The notes under the pieces are model-generated. The model was not told the origin of the DNA. It was given only the letters and a program-made list of their open reading frames with translations, and searched no databases. Below are positions 13,613 through 26,672 of a DNA stretch of 64,000 nt, one piece after another; the first letter of the stretch is position 1, and every line of letters begins with the position of its first letter. Source of the stretch: Paramecium pentaurelia (taxonomy: Eukaryota > Ciliophora > Oligohymenophorea > Peniculida > Parameciidae); the NCBI GenBank assembly GCA_905183005.1, contig CAJJDO010000032.1:372001-436000 (forward strand), in the 5' to 3' direction. A program made the translations under genes and the position numbers.

Positions 13613-14426
13613 GATTGGATAATGATAAGTAGGGGATAACGATTTGATTACGTAATATAAATTAATTTGTATTTTTTGAAATAAATTAACAACTTCTATA
13701 GTTATTTAATGAAATAATTCTGAATTTGCATTTACATTCTAGCAAACTTATTGAATTATTACTTATACAATACTATATAAAAGTTTAGATAATCAGAATT
13801 GTACAACTTTACAAACCAAAAATATAGGATGGATCTAAAAAATATATTGATATAAATTACTAATTGATTTAGAACATATATCTCTTGATCTTCAAGATTA
13901 TGATCCTTATCAAATAATCTCTAAAATTTTAATGTTGTTCCCTAAGGCTTATTTTAAAGAAATAGTGATTAATACAATAAATGTACAGAAATAATGTTAA
14001 TCATAATTATTTTAAATATTAAGAATGAAAATAAAATATTTCAACATACAATTTTAATTGGTATAATATATAATTTTAACTGAAATATAAATGATTATGT
14101 TTAAATTATATATAAAATAGATATTCAGTTTAAGGTAGGACATATAACATCAATATTACAAAAATCTTTATTCTAAAAATTGTTAAATTTAATACTTAAG
14201 TTTTTTATTTATATTATTATTTTTATAATAGTTTATCACTTAATAAAATTTATGAAATTAGTTGTAATTTTATGAATGAAAATGAATAGTATATTATATT
14301 TATAGATTACTACAATAATCTTATAATATTAAAGTTTAATTATGAAATTGTTACTAATATTCAAGTTTTAGCAATAAGAATAAATTTTAATAAAAAATAC
14401 AAAGAAACTTTTAGTTTTTTATAAAT
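13613..14426. other. Intergenic, AT-rich
   Basis: About 810 bp between the stop of the NEK kinase and the start of the IQ protein, both on the minus strand. Some frames stay open for 100-200 bp, but none carries a motif or links by an intron to a neighbour. Confidence 0.45.
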
Positions 14427-16336
14427 TCATTCCTTTATTTATTATAGCACTTATTATTATTCTTCAGTGAAATGCTAGAGATTTTTAAATGATATTTCTA
14501 ATCCTGGATTAGAACCTATGGAATTTGAAGGTTAAAAATCAGATTCCTTTATTATATCCATTAAGGATTCTTGTTTTTCTTGAGTGAAAACTTAAGCACT
14601 TTTAGCTCTACCATGACTTGCTTAAGGAGTTATAGAACAACTGATTAATAGTTTAAAAATCTAATGATTTATTTAAATATTACTCTAACACAATCCATAT
14701 TTTATTCTCCTATGATATCTTAGACTAAACCTTTTTCTTAATCTAGCAATTTAATAGGATCATTATTTTATTCAAGTAACTAAATGATATGATATATATA
14801 TACTATTTTCATTTAATAAAATTTTTCATTTCCTAATTTTCGTTTAAGGAAATCAGTTAATAATAAAGATCTATTAGGGGATGTAGGAGTATTTGGATTA
14901 AAGAATATATCAACGAAAGTGAATGATTTTTAGTTTTTTAATAGAGTAGGTTAGCTTTCCACTTCTTAATTTCGTTTATTATTATTATCATCAATTTAAG
15001 TATTAATAGAAATAGATTTTTAATATTTTAGCTATTTAGAATTGATTTCATTAGATTCTGTTCTTTAAGTGGAAATAGGTGTTTAAGCTTTTTGTTAATC
15101 ATCAATATAGTCTGGAAGAGTATGTAAATTAGAAACTAATTATTTTCCATTTAATTTAAAATGTGGACTATTTTAATCAACAATATCTGTTTTATAGACT
15201 TAATAAGGAGTATTAAGTTTAGATTGACTTCTTCTTGAACAAATTGGTGATTAACCTTGTTATTATTTTGATTTTTCAACTAAAAAGTGTATAGAATTCT
15301 GTTGCATTCTGTTACTCTTTTTACTGGATGAGAATCCATTATTCTAATATTTTATATTAGTAGATTGATAGATTTGAGATAATTTTTATATTTCTATTTG
15401 AATTTATGGAAATGACAGTATTTTTGAAATTTCTGGCCTTTTTTCTGGTTGTTTCTGTAACATTTCATCTATAAGATTTGATAGAAATTCTGAATAGTGA
15501 TCAGAGATTTTTGTATGTTATTCATTAATAATTTTAGTGGCCAAAGCCTTTATTTAATATTAATTATATTACATTGATTGATTCAGCAGTAAATGGTTTA
15601 TGTAATGTACATAATTCATAAATGGCACATCCTAACATCCATATATCAATTTTATGATTATATTACTAATTCTAACATAATTCAGGAGATAAATAAAATG
15701 GTGTACCTAAATTATTCGTTTTCTTATAATTAATACCTATTGAGGTTTATGCTAATTCAGATGTGTTTTCTAATGTTCTAGAGATACCAAAATCACCCAA
15801 TTTCACCTATTATATTTAAATTATCTTACAATTCCATCACTACAAAGGAATATATTTTGTACTTTGATGTCTCTATGAAGTATCTTTTGAGAATGGAGAT
15901 AATTGAGCGCTACTGCCAATTAGGTTAACCATGCAAGAATCTATAATAATGCATAAATGAAATACAGAACTGTAGATTCTTGAATGAATTGATTATTATG
16001 TTTAGCCTCCTTTATTTTTAAACTGAGATCAGCTTAGATTATTTTTTCAAATGTTTACCATTCTCGGCATATTCCATTAGAATACATAGTTTATTATTGT
16101 GTACAAATGAATCATAGTGTTTAATGATGTTCTAATGGTCTAACGATTTGAGAACCTTAACTTCATTGAGAGGGTCAACCACAAAGCTTTCTCTCATACT
16201 TAAATCCACTCTTTTAAGTGCAAATTGCTGTAAATACAAAGATTTAACATACTTTTCCATCACTTTTTCTTGACACCAAAAGAACATCACCAAAATTACC
16301 TTTACCAATTTTTCGAATTCTCTCAAAATGATCCAT
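14427..16336 (-). CDS. NIMA-related (NEK) protein kinase
   Basis: Predicted 577 aa. The N-terminal kinase domain (~1-290) shows IGKGNFGDV, EVKVLKSLDHQNIIKHYDSF, ALNYLH, HRDIKVQNIF, LGDFGISR, LGTPFYLSPELC and DIWMLGCAIYELCTL. These are hallmarks of the NEK family, and HRDIK.QNIF is especially typical. The C-terminal half is Ser/Gln-rich, low in structure, and lacks clear domains. Ciliates have many NEKs, which act on cilia length and basal bodies. Seven introns: 16228-16252, 16033-16058, 15941-15970, 15807-15829, 15548-15572, 14780-14803, 14661-14683. With them the CDS is exactly 578 codons. Confidence 0.92.
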
Positions 16337-16768
16337 AATTCGTTAGATAAAATATTAAATAAAAACATCTCATTTATTTTAGTTTAATATTCATAATAGG
16401 AGTAATTTGACTGATTTAAGTGAGGAATTACTTCATATCTGATAAAACATTTCAATATTTTTAATGATAACTAGTCAATATTGGAGATTCAAAAAATATT
16501 TAATTTTTGAATAAATTCTTTCTAAGTTAAATATCATTGTAGAGCATATTGATATTTAATTAATATTGTTGATAATTTTAATATCATAAGGAGAGAATTT
16601 AATTTTATAACATAAATGATCACTATAGGCTTTTTTTATAATAACATAAATTTTAGATAGAAAAACAATCAAATAATATTAGGTCTTATTTAATATATCA
16701 GATATATTCCATTAACCGATTAGAAATCAATATTATACGAAATTTTTGAGACAAAAATTTAATTAAAT
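16337..16768. other. Intergenic, AT-rich
   Basis: About 430 bp upstream of the NEK start and downstream of the small Ser/Lys/Gln-rich gene, both minus strand. No gene or recognisable element seen. Confidence 0.5.
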
Positions 16769-17311
16769 TCATTTATGTTAAGACATCGAAGAAAATACTC
16801 TATTCACCATTTGTATTTAAGCTTTTCTTTATAAAAATGGTTTTCCTTTTTTTGGTTATGGAGGTTAACTTCCTGATGTACAAGTAGATTTTTGAGAATG
16901 ACGAGAGTCTGTGATAAAAGGATTTTGGAGTATTTTAATACTATCTCTACCTCTTAGTATAGTTGTGGAATGCTAACTTATTGATTTTTAATCTGAAACT
17001 TTAGAGAGTAGGTATTTTTACTGTATCTTAAGAGGTGGGACTTTTGGATTAGGTTTTGAGTCTGAATTTGCTTTTTTTAATGATATTTAATGGAATATAT
17101 TTTGTAAATTGTTATGAATAAGGTTTGTTTGGCTATTTCTTCTTTGACATTACTTGAATAATGATTTTTATTAGTATGAGTCGTCTTTTCTACTAAAAGT
17201 AGGAATTTCGAGATCAGGTGAACAAATAACTTCATAAGTGCATTTCAATTTTGGAATCTTGAGTTTAGGGTTATGAAAAAATGAAGCTGTCTAATCAAGA
17301 TTGTCTTGCAT
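16769..17311 (-). CDS. Hypothetical Ser/Lys/Gln-rich protein
   Basis: Single-exon frame of 181 codons (180 aa), open only under the TAA/TAG = Gln code. It is basic and rich in Ser, Lys, Gln, Pro and Asn (PKLKIPKLKCTYEV, KSTCTSGSQPPQPKKGKP). No domain, signal peptide or membrane segment was seen, so it is probably disordered. Spacing is short to the helicase stop (17440) and fits a genuine gene. The start is the first ATG of the open frame. Confidence 0.55.
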
Positions 17312-17439
17312 TATTTATTAATAAAATTAAAAAAAAAGATGTATATATATTTTAATTAAATAATCACAAATTTTTAATTATTTCAAATAGAAATTCAATA
17401 ACAATAAATAACTTTTATAAATAGAACTCATTTAAATAA

Positions 17440-20400
17440 TCATTCTAATTTAGGTATTTTGTTTTTACCAACATTTTATTCTTCTTCATCATCATAATAT
17501 GCCATTCTCATTTATTTAGCTTAAATACTTGTCATTCCTGAAATAACAGATTCACATTCACTTCTTAAAGGAGTGGCAGCAATTGATGATATTTATTATC
17601 TTAATGGTGTTTATATTCTACTTGGTCTAAATCCCAAAGTAGCTGTACGTTCACTAATTAATCTTCTCTCTCTATCTTCTTTTTCTCTTCTTCTTAAACA
17701 TTCTTCACTTTTCATTTCATGTTCTCTTTTAGCTTTTTCAATAGATAATTCAATTTCTCTTTTACTTTTTTTTTCACTTTCAATACGAGATGCTCTAGTT
17801 TCACCATCTTCTTTAATACTAAAAAACATGGGACCCATTTCAGCTAACCATTAAGGATCAACAGCACTTACACAATGCATATATTCTTTAGATGTCATTA
17901 CCAATTCATGATAAACAACATAATCTGGAGCATAACCTAAAGAATATAAAGCACTTGAAGGATGTAATTTACATGGCATACCTGTACGTAAATTTATATA
18001 ATCTCCAACTCCTTTAATTTTAGCTGCATTCTAAAAATATGCTGAACAAATAGCCTTTCTAACAACATCATATGAGAAATTACAAGTACTCATTTTTAAT
18101 CCTAATTTACCAGCAATATCTTTTAATTAAGCCCTTACTTCTCTTACTTTTCTCATACTTTTTGCTTAAACAAAATGATCATTACACCATTCAGGTGAAA
18201 ATTCATGTCTTTTCCATTATTCAAATACATTTAACATTGTTAAATGATCACTTTCTCCAACAAATAACTTCTCTCTAGCAGCATCACTTTCTGCTTCTCT
18301 ATCTTTTGGTCTATAAAATATTCCTGGTACACTTAACATACTAACAACTGTTAGTATTTCTTCAGTGCATCCTAATTAATCTCCTTTTATTAACATTTTT
18401 GACAATGGTGGATCTAATGGGAACTCACTCATTTTTCTACCAAGTTCTGTTAATTCCCCTACATTATCCAATGCTCCTAAGACCCACAATTAATACATAG
18501 CATTTAAAATTGTATCTTAAGGAGGAGGATCCATAAAATCAAAATCTAAAAGATTATTAATATTTAATGATTTCAATAATAACACTACATTAGCTAAATT
18601 AGTTCTTTATATTTCAGGAATATTATTTTCTAACATATCTTATCTATAATTTAATGAAGAATACAATCTAAAACAAATACCAGGTCCAGTACGACCAGCT
18701 CTACCCTTTCTTTAATCTGCATTAGCTTATGATATTGGAGTAACTTATAATGCATCCATACCAATTCTAGGATTATACACTTTCATTTTACAATATCCAG
18801 TATCAATCACATATTTTACACCATCCAAAGTTAGAGATGTTTCTGCTATATTTGTTGCCACTATACATTTTCTAAATTCACTTTTTTCAAAGATCCTTGC
18901 TTATTCTTCTGATCTTAATTAAGAATAAATTGGTAAAATTAAAAGAGGAGGAGTTGCTTCACTTAATTTATTGAGTTCTTCAGCTAACAAATAACAAGTA
19001 GTTTCAATATCTTCTTATCCTGTCATAAATATTAAAACATCTCCAGGAGGTTATTGAATATGAACTTCAATAGTTTTCTTAATTGCACTTCTAACATAAT
19101 CTTAGGCAGGTGCTTTTTCGAATCTGACATCAACTGGGAAAGTTCTACCTGGTATTTTATAGATAGGTACTCCACCAAAGAAATCACTGAATTTTTTAGC
19201 ATTCATAGTTGCAGATGTAATAATAATTCTAATATCTCTTCTTCTTTATGCTACTTTTTTAAGAATACCAAATAAAACATCTGTATTTAAAGATCTTTCA
19301 TGTGCTTCATCCATAATGACAGCAGAATATTTTTCAAGATCAGGATCTTAAAGAGATTCTCTTAATAAAACACCATCTGTCATATATTTAATGACTGTAT
19401 CTTTACTAGTATAATCTTCAAAACGAATGGCATAACCTACTTTACTACCTAATTCTACTCCCATTTCTTCAGCTACTCTTTTTGCTACTGATACTGCTGC
19501 AACTCTTCTTGGTTAAGTACATCCAATTACACCAGTATTAGTATAACCTTCTTCATATAAATATTATGTCAATTAAGTAGTCTTACCTGATCCAGTTTCT
19601 CCTACAATAATCGAAACTCTATTATCATGTAATAATTAAACTAATTCAGATCTACAATGAAATACTGGTAAGTATTCTCTTTGTTCTTTGATTGTTTTAT
19701 TTCTAGCAAAATCACTTTAACCTTATGTAACTCTTTAAAGAGCTGTTTAATATCTAGAAGAAGCTTTGAAATCATAATCTCCATCTTCATTTAATAAATG
19801 TCTATCTGGATCTTATTCTTTTTTTCTATCTAGATTCATAACCTTTCCCATTTTGGATCCACTTAATTCCCAAAATCTCTCTCTCATTTTAGTTTTATCT
19901 TATTTCTCTCTCATTAACATTAAAACTTCTGAACCTTACTTTGCTAACTTAGCCATATCTGAATTAGGATCTTTGACAATTTATACTTATGTCAATTAAG
20001 TAGTATAAACAACTTTTCCATCCAAAAAAGGTGGTTTGATATCATGTACATGTATTACAACTCTTTTTTCATTTTCTTCTTCATAAAAATCCCAAGCATC
20101 TGCTTTTCTTTTGAATACATCTGATGCAATCATACGATTAAGTTCCCATCTATTTTATTCTTAATTTTTTTCTGATTATCTTACTGTTTAACCTTTACGT
20201 TTACTATATTCTTCAAATTTAAATTCTTCTTTTTAACCTTTAAATACTTCACCTCCCCAATCTTATTAAGAAGCATTACCAATATCATCTTCATCATAAT
20301 CATACCATTTTCTATCTGATTCTTATTCTATATTTTCCCATTCAAATGCTGTATATTCATTAAGTAATTTATTGCGTTTCCTTTCTTCTTCCAATTTCTC

Positions 20401-20619
20401 TGAACGAGCAGGTGGCTTCTTAAACCCATCTGCATCTTCTTCAAATTAAGGTTGAGCATTTTTCTGCACACTTGAATTTTCTGTACCTTTGAACAACATA
20501 GGTCCAGATGGGACTTTAAATTAACTGCTAACTGAAGATGAACTTCTATAAAGAGATTCCCTATAAAAAGGAGCCTATCTACCTTTACTATCATCTCTAG
20601 AACGACTCTCTCTTTCCAT
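17440..20619 (-). CDS. PRP16: DEAH-box pre-mRNA splicing helicase PRP16/DHX38
   Basis: Predicted 1059 aa in one uninterrupted frame. The helicase core shows GETGSGKTTQLTQY (~343), TQPRRVAA, the DEAH box (~435), SATM (~461), ATNIAETSLT and QRKGRAGRTGPG (~636). HA2/OB regions follow, including YQLWVLGALDN, EFPLDPPLSKML, SMLSVPGIFYRP and WCNDHF. The N-terminal section (PPFLDGKVVYT, then ...KMRERFWELSGSKMG) and the C-terminal LAEMGPMFFSIKE plus a charged tail are specific to the PRP16/DHX38 branch rather than PRP2, PRP22 or PRP43. Its role is ATP-driven remodelling of the spliceosome before the second step. That is apt in a genome full of tiny introns, although this gene has none that I can see. 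ATG at 20619 is the first in frame. Confidence 0.94.
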
Positions 20620-20717
20620 TCTTCTACTTTCAATTAAATTTTTTTTATTATTTCATTATAATCCTCAGAAATAAAGAATTAAGCATATAGATTATTAAAT
20701 TAAAATAAATATAAAAT

Positions 20718-21939
20718 ATGGAAGAGAGTTTCACAAGTAATCCAGATAATCCTGAAAATTCACATAACACTAAAGAATTATCTAATAGCAGTCAAGCCTT
20801 CTTTAATTTCATAAAGAGTCTAGTGGGAATAGCAATTTTGGATTTACCTTATTCTGCAAATGAATGTGGTTATGGTTTGGCTAGTATATTACTTTTGATT
20901 TTATCTTATGGGACAATAAGAACTAGTTTAATGTTGATAAAAGTGGCTGAAGAATCAGATATTCATTATTATTCTAAAATTGTAAAGGAATATATGGGAC
21001 CAATCTCAGCTTCAATTTTAGATATATTTTTATCAGGTTAGTAAGTATATATATCAAATGTTATTTTAGTTGTTTGCTTGTATTGCATATATAATATTTT
21101 TTCAACAGATGTGCTAATTAGCACTTTCTAATCTTCCAAATTACGTTAGTATAATAATATCTTTGTTGGTGATCATTCCATTGTCATTAATCAGAGATTT
21201 ACATTTCTTCCATAATACTAGTACAGCTGGATTTTTTATTGCAGTTTTTGTATTGGTAGCAATTTCAGGAATTTCAATATCTTAATTTGGAAATGCTTAG
21301 GATGTTGTGGCATTTAATGCATCAGGAATGTTTAAGTTTATAGGTGTTGCTATGTTTGCATATGAAGGAATATGTACAACACTTCCTGTAAGATATTCAA
21401 TGAAAGATTAAAAGAAGTTTCCGTTTGTATTTTTAAGCAGTTCATTAACATGTTTATTTATGTACATTACTTTCATAATAATTAATTGTATAGCTTTGGG
21501 TTCAAAATTACAATAAATTATTGTTTTTAATTTACCCAGTGATAAAATATGGGCATTTGCTTTGTAATTTTTATATGCCATATCAATTTTATTCACATAT
21601 CCAGTTTAAATATATCCTGCATTTACAATAATTGAAAATAGATTAAAAATAAGAGACACTAAGATTATATGGATTGTTGAAAGACTTATAGTTACAACCA
21701 TTTTATATGTGATAGCATATGTCATTCCAAGTTTTAATACATTTCTTAATTTAATCGGAATGGTGTTTGGTACATTCTTACAATTTATTTATCCTATAAC
21801 TTTATATTTATTATATTTCAGATCCAATCTGAGTATTTTTTAATGGATTGAAGCTTCAATTGTAATGTTTATGGGTGTAGGTGCTGGAGTTCTTGGTTTA
21901 TACTTTTCAATAGATGATTTAGTAAAATAAAATAAATGA
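20718..21939 (+). CDS. Amino acid/auxin permease family transporter (AAAP, SLC36/SLC38-like)
   Basis: Predicted 398 aa with about eleven membrane segments after a short polar N-terminus. The first segment has the AAAP-type start (FFNFIKSLVGIAILDLPYSANECGYG). Later, GMFKFIGVAMFAYEGICTTLPVRYSMKD resembles the conserved mid-protein motif of the family (F.YEG...P...M). The proton-coupled amino acid transporter role is inferred from the family. One intron, 21045-21069. The gene is divergent from PRP16, with 98 bp between start codons, so the two share a promoter region. Confidence 0.88.
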
Positions 21940-21976
21940 TTACAAATATAATAAAATTATTATGTATAATAATTAT

Positions 21977-22697
21977 ATGAACCCTCGAATGACACTCAAT
22001 AATAGAGGATAACAACCTCAATAGCCAAATGGTCTTAGAAATGATTATTAAAGTGTTGTTTAAGTAAATAGTGTAAACATTATATAAAGGGTATCTAATC
22101 TTTAATGGGAATCTCATTTTCAGCTATTTAATTATGTTTATTTGGTTCAATGCTGATTGAGAAAACAAAAAAGTTATTGGAATTTATTAAATCTGGAGCT
22201 GTTACTTCAATAAATAAACTATTAACATTGCTTAGAATCAAATAATTTCTTAAAGGGGAATTGACTATGACATAGATAGGTAAATCAATAGTAAACACTA
22301 GTACTCAAGTTGGTAAGTAATGGATAATTGCTTTACGATTGCTTTTGTTAGTTGGTATTCTTAAATTAAATATGCAGTCATTCTATTGATTGGTGCGTTG
22401 TTAGCACATATGAAGAGAAAAATCAAAGAAAAATAAGAAATTGAAGTTGCACAAAAGTAAGCAGATATTGAAGAAGCAGAATAATAATAATAATTAGATA
22501 ATCAACTTGACACATCTCAATTACCAATATAATAGAATGATTTCTGGAATCATATTGAAGAAAATATATCCAATTAAGAATTATAACCATAATAATAACA
22601 ATAACAATAATCAAACCCTATCCCTACATTTAATTATCTTAATGATCTCCCAGGATTCTCCAATAATGGTAATCCAAGTAAACCATGGATGAAATGA
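21977..22697 (+). CDS. Small membrane protein, possibly Pex13-like
   Basis: Predicted 223 aa. An Asn/Gln/Pro-rich N-terminus (~35 aa) precedes a hydrophobic segment (SLMGISFSAIQLCLFGSML), an amphipathic stretch (KKLLEFIKSGAVTSINKLL), a second hydrophobic segment (IIALRLLLLVVILLIGALLA), and then a Lys/Glu/Gln-rich C-terminus. Pex13, the peroxisomal docking factor, has a similar disordered start and two membrane-associated regions, and the first helix resembles its central domain, but no SH3 domain is present. Introns: 22064-22089 and 22355-22377; both are needed to join the membrane segments in frame. The function is uncertain. The start lies only 37 bp after the permease stop. Confidence 0.6.
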
Positions 22698-22754
22698 TCA
22701 ATTTTATTATTTTAATATATATATATATATTTAATATCATAAATCCTAATAAAC

Positions 22755-23474
22755 ATGCAAACACTATTAAAATTATTTACAAAACCTCGAATTCCAATAA
22801 TTCGCTTAAGTGGAGTCATAAAATAATAATCTGGAGATAAAATATAAGATTAATTGGATAAAATCAAATCTAAAAATTTATGTGCTTTAGCTATCTTAAT
22901 TAATTCTCCAGGAGGCTTACCAGTTTAAAGTGACATTATTTGTCAAAAATTAAACTTATTCAAATAAAAGCATAACATACCTATTTATACATTTGCTGAA
23001 GATGTAGCTGCATCTGGAGGCTATTTTGTACTTTGTATTGGTGATAAAGTATTTGCTGATCAAAGTTCATTAATTGGAAGTGTTGGAGTGATTAGTTAAT
23101 GGCATGGAATTAAAAAAGCATTAGAAAAATTAGGAATTGAAGCAAAATTCTTAACTTCCAATGATTAAATACATGAAGTAGTAAATAGTGCATTTTCAGA
23201 TTTTAATTAAGAAGGTGCTACTTAATGGGTAGATAAATTGGAATTTACACATTAAATGTTTATTAATCATGTTAAATCTTACAGAAAGAATATAGTTGAT
23301 TAAAATGTATTTAAGGCTGAAGTATATAATGGAGAATAAGCAAAATAATTAGGATTAATAGATGATTTTGGTAATTACGAAGAAATACTTAATAAACTAC
23401 ATCCAGGATGTAAATTTGAATATGTCTCATTTCCAACAAAAATGGAAGAACTTAAATAATTAAATAAAGCTTGA
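22755..23474 (+). CDS. S49-family serine peptidase (SppA/SohB-like)
   Basis: Single-exon frame, 239 aa. It opens with a short basic segment (MQTLLKLFTKPRIPIIRLSG) that could be an organellar presequence. Family motifs are clear: LINSPGGLPVQSD, then FAEDVAASGGYFVLCIGDKVFAD with the serine expected to be the nucleophile (about residue 85), and SLIGSVGVI. A C-terminal GEQAKQLGLIDDFG is also typical. The length fits one S49 domain (SohB type) rather than the double-length SppA. I could not assign the catalytic lysine with certainty. Most similar proteins are bacterial or organellar, so a mitochondrial location is plausible. Confidence 0.88.
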
Positions 23475-23978
23475 GTTTATTATTAATAATAATTTTAATA
23501 ATATATATATATATTTATTTATCTTAAGATTTTCTTAATTTCTCTACAATTATTAGGTAATTTTTTCATGAAATTTATGATTAAATTAAAAGTGAATCAA
23601 ACTAATATTCTTTTTTTATTCTCTTTTTTTTTAAATTAAAATATAAAACAAATTGATTTACAAGATGAGGATGAAATAAGAATTTTAGATATATATATAT
23701 ACTTATAGAGTATTTTTATTTAAGTCAAATAAGACATAAGAATGATATTTAGAAATATTACATTAAAATAAGTTTAATATAATTGGAGTATTGAGTATTA
23801 TCATTTATAATATAATTAATTCTATTTAAAATTACATTTATCTTAATTTATATATGTACTTCTAAATTATTAGAGATTATAAATGAAGATAAAAATGTTC
23901 TTCATAAATTGAATGAATTTGGATAATGAAAATTAATGTAATTAAGAAATTCTATTTAACTTAAATTTTAGTAAATTT
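23475..23978. other. Intergenic, AT-rich
   Basis: About 500 bp between two plus-strand genes, with a short (TA)n tract near 23500. No gene seen. Confidence 0.5.
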
Positions 23979-25259
23979 ATGATTGGAAAATATAAAATAT
24001 GTGAACCAATTGGTTAAGGCTATTCATGCAAAGTTTATAGAGCATAATCATAGGAAAATAATTAATTTTATGCTATAAAAGTGATAAATCATTAATAAAT
24101 GAGTGAACCTTAAATCAAATTACTTGGAACTGAAATAGAAATTTTGTAAACTTTAAACTGTTAAAACATCATCAAATTGTTTGATATTATAAAGAATACT
24201 TCATATACATTCATCATAACTGAATTATGTTAATATGGGAGTTTAGAAGGTAAATTATATAAAATACTTCATAGATCAAATGAATAAAAATAAATAGTTT
24301 AATGAAGTGCAAGCATTAAATTTTTTGAATTAAATGTGTAATGCCTTATTGACATTAAAGAAATAAAGTAATAGAAACTACTTATTTAGAAATAATACAT
24401 AATGATATTAAACCATCTAATATCTTTATTTCATAGAATTGTTTCAAATTAGCTGATTTTGGTTTTGCAATAAAAGAAAATTCAAATTATCAATTTAATT
24501 TCGGAAGTCCTTTGTACATGTCACCAGAGACATTAACAAATAATTAACATACTTATTAATCAGATATTTGGTCACTTGGAATTACACTATATTAATTAAT
24601 TCATGGTTATACTCCATTTAAAGCTTAAAATGAAAAGGAACTTCTATTATGTTATCTAAATAATCCTATTTAATTTAATAAGGAAATCAGTCCTAAATTG
24701 CAAGCAATAATATCAAATATGTTAACAATAGATCCTTAAAAAAGAATAACAATTGAAAAATTATAGATATTAATTGTTGAAAAAGAGAATAATATGACAT
24801 CATCATTTCATTAAAGAACTAAATCTTTATCTTATGATAAATAACCATTCTAATTTAAGGAATAGACATTGAATATTTGTTTATTTGTAAAATCAGTGAG
24901 ATAAGAAATCTAAGATAATGAATTGTTAACATATGCCCTTACTGGATTAATATTGTATTATACAAAATAAGAGCAAGGTAAATAATAAAGATGTTCTAGA
25001 AAATGAATACAATTAGATAACCGTGATTGTATAGTAGTAGAAACAGCCAAATATATTTTAGATGGTAAAAAGTGATCTATTGAAATTCTGTATGTCCTAG
25101 TTGATACTCAGCATTAATTTACTTTCAGATTAGCTGAAATAATTAAATCCAGTATATATATAATCTATTATATAATCAGAATTTCTATCATGTTTAAAAA
25201 AGTAATGTCAGATTATTGGTTAATTTATATAATTTATATATGTTTTTAAGATCTGGTGA
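23979..25259 (+). CDS. ULK/ATG1-like protein kinase with HND instead of HRD
   Basis: Predicted 403 aa. Kinase domain ~1-265: IGQGYSCKVYRA, FYAIKVI, a long hinge ITELCQYGSLE, IIHNDIKPSNIF, LADFGFAIKE, GSPLYMSPETL and SDIWSLGITLYQLIHGYTPF. The arrangement (FGSPLYMSPE, Y..K.DIWSLG) is closest to ULK/ATG1 and related kinases. The HRD arginine is asparagine, but the catalytic Asp, the DFG and the VAIK-type lysine are kept, so it is probably active. The C-terminal ~130 residues have no recognised domain. Introns: 24250-24274, 24368-24389, 24978-24999. The 3' end is less sure: a frame change could extend it to about 25341. Confidence 0.8.
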
Positions 25260-25526
25260 ATAGAATAGATAATTAGTACTTGCAAGTTAAAATATTACAT
25301 TTTAAGAAGCCTAATAATTATTAAGTTAAATAAATATTTGATTATATAAGTTATTATTATTATGTTAACAATATTATTTAATATCAACTTTTTACTTTAA
25401 TTTAGTGATTTATCAACTTAAATATATTTTTAATATATTATTATAATAAACTCTCATAATTTTTATAAATATAAAATATTATGACTTTAATTATAATTAT
25501 TATTATTAATCAACAACCAAGATATA

Positions 25527-26510
25527 ATGATGAGATACGTAGTGACAATAAATGATTATGAAACTAGAAATGATGTGATATATTATATCATTTACCTTAA
25601 TTGTTAAAATGCCTTTAAAACACTATATAAGAGATACTCTGATTTAAAAGCATTAAATGACTAACTATAATAGAAAAATAATGAATTCAAGTTAAAATTA
25701 TTACTTCCAAGATTTCCAAAAAAGAAAATGTTTGGGAGAACTAAAAATTCTCAAAGTGACATTAAGACTAGAGTAATTAAATTCTTAAATTCTTAGGGTT
25801 TAGAATTACAGTAATATTTAGAAACCATTCTCAATATTCCATCCATATGGTCATTTCAATTTTTGAGAGAATATTTACCTAAAGTATAATAAATAGATGA
25901 AACTTGTCGATTAGAATAAATTAATACTGAATATTCTAAGGATTTATGTTGGTTGCAAATGGATGAATTGAAAAAATCATTTCTTCAAAGACAAGATCTT
26001 TTCCAATCAAACAAGAAAAATAATTAGAAAGGAAATAAAACTTCAGGGTATTATTAGAGATATCATTTTACAATAAATGAATTTATCATTTAGAATGATC
26101 ATGTTTAATATCTCATCATTTTAACAGATACTAAAAAGACAACTAAATATTAATTTGAAATGAGATATAGCAACCTTAGAGATTGCCATTTATTATTAGA
26201 AAAATAATAATTTAAAAATTGTCTCCCTTAATTTCCTAAAAGGAGATTGATAGGATAGACAATTCATAATCCATAATAAATATAAGATAGACAAGATTAA
26301 TTATAAAGATATTTAAATTAGATATTTAGTGTTTAAGAATTTGTTGAAAGTGAACCATTGGTGTATTTTATTACAAGAATTAAATTAGAAGGCAAATCTA
26401 TTAGATAAGGTTAAGCAGAAAGAGTAAGTTAATTTTCATAATAAGTGAATGGATCTTCATTTAATGTTAGTTAAGGAATGGAAGAACTTCGAGAATAGAA
26501 ATCAATTTGA
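25527..26510 (+). CDS. Protein with two PX (phosphoinositide-binding) domains
   Basis: Single-exon frame, 327 aa. Two similar halves each carry PX features. The first has FKTLYKRYSDLKALNDQL, LLLPRFPKKKMFGR, a spacer, then QQYLETILNIP and FLREYLP (~30-115). The second has TKYQFEMRYSNLRDCHLLLE, CLPQFPKRRLIGQT, LQRYLNQIFSVQEFVESE (~205-290). The RYS and P.FPK(K/R) motifs are the lipid-contacting parts of PX domains. It is probably a peripheral endosomal or phagosomal membrane protein. No kinase, SH3 or BAR region follows. Tandem PX in such a short protein is uncommon. Confidence 0.75.
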
Positions 26511-26672
26511 TGGGCATGAATCTAAAAAAATATTGTTTATGTTAATTTTTTCTATAGATCTCTTATTTAAATAAAAAGAATCTATAATCTTAGAGATTTA
26601 TATAATAATAAACAATTTCTTGATATTAAGATATAATAGTTATAATTAATTATAAAATTTATCATTAATCAA

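Noticed and set aside
17573..17854. 93-residue plus-strand ORF
   Set aside because: Antisense shadow of the charged C-terminal tail of PRP16.
20328..20633. 101-residue minus-strand ORF
   Set aside because: It overlaps the N-terminal part of PRP16 in another frame and has no conserved motif.
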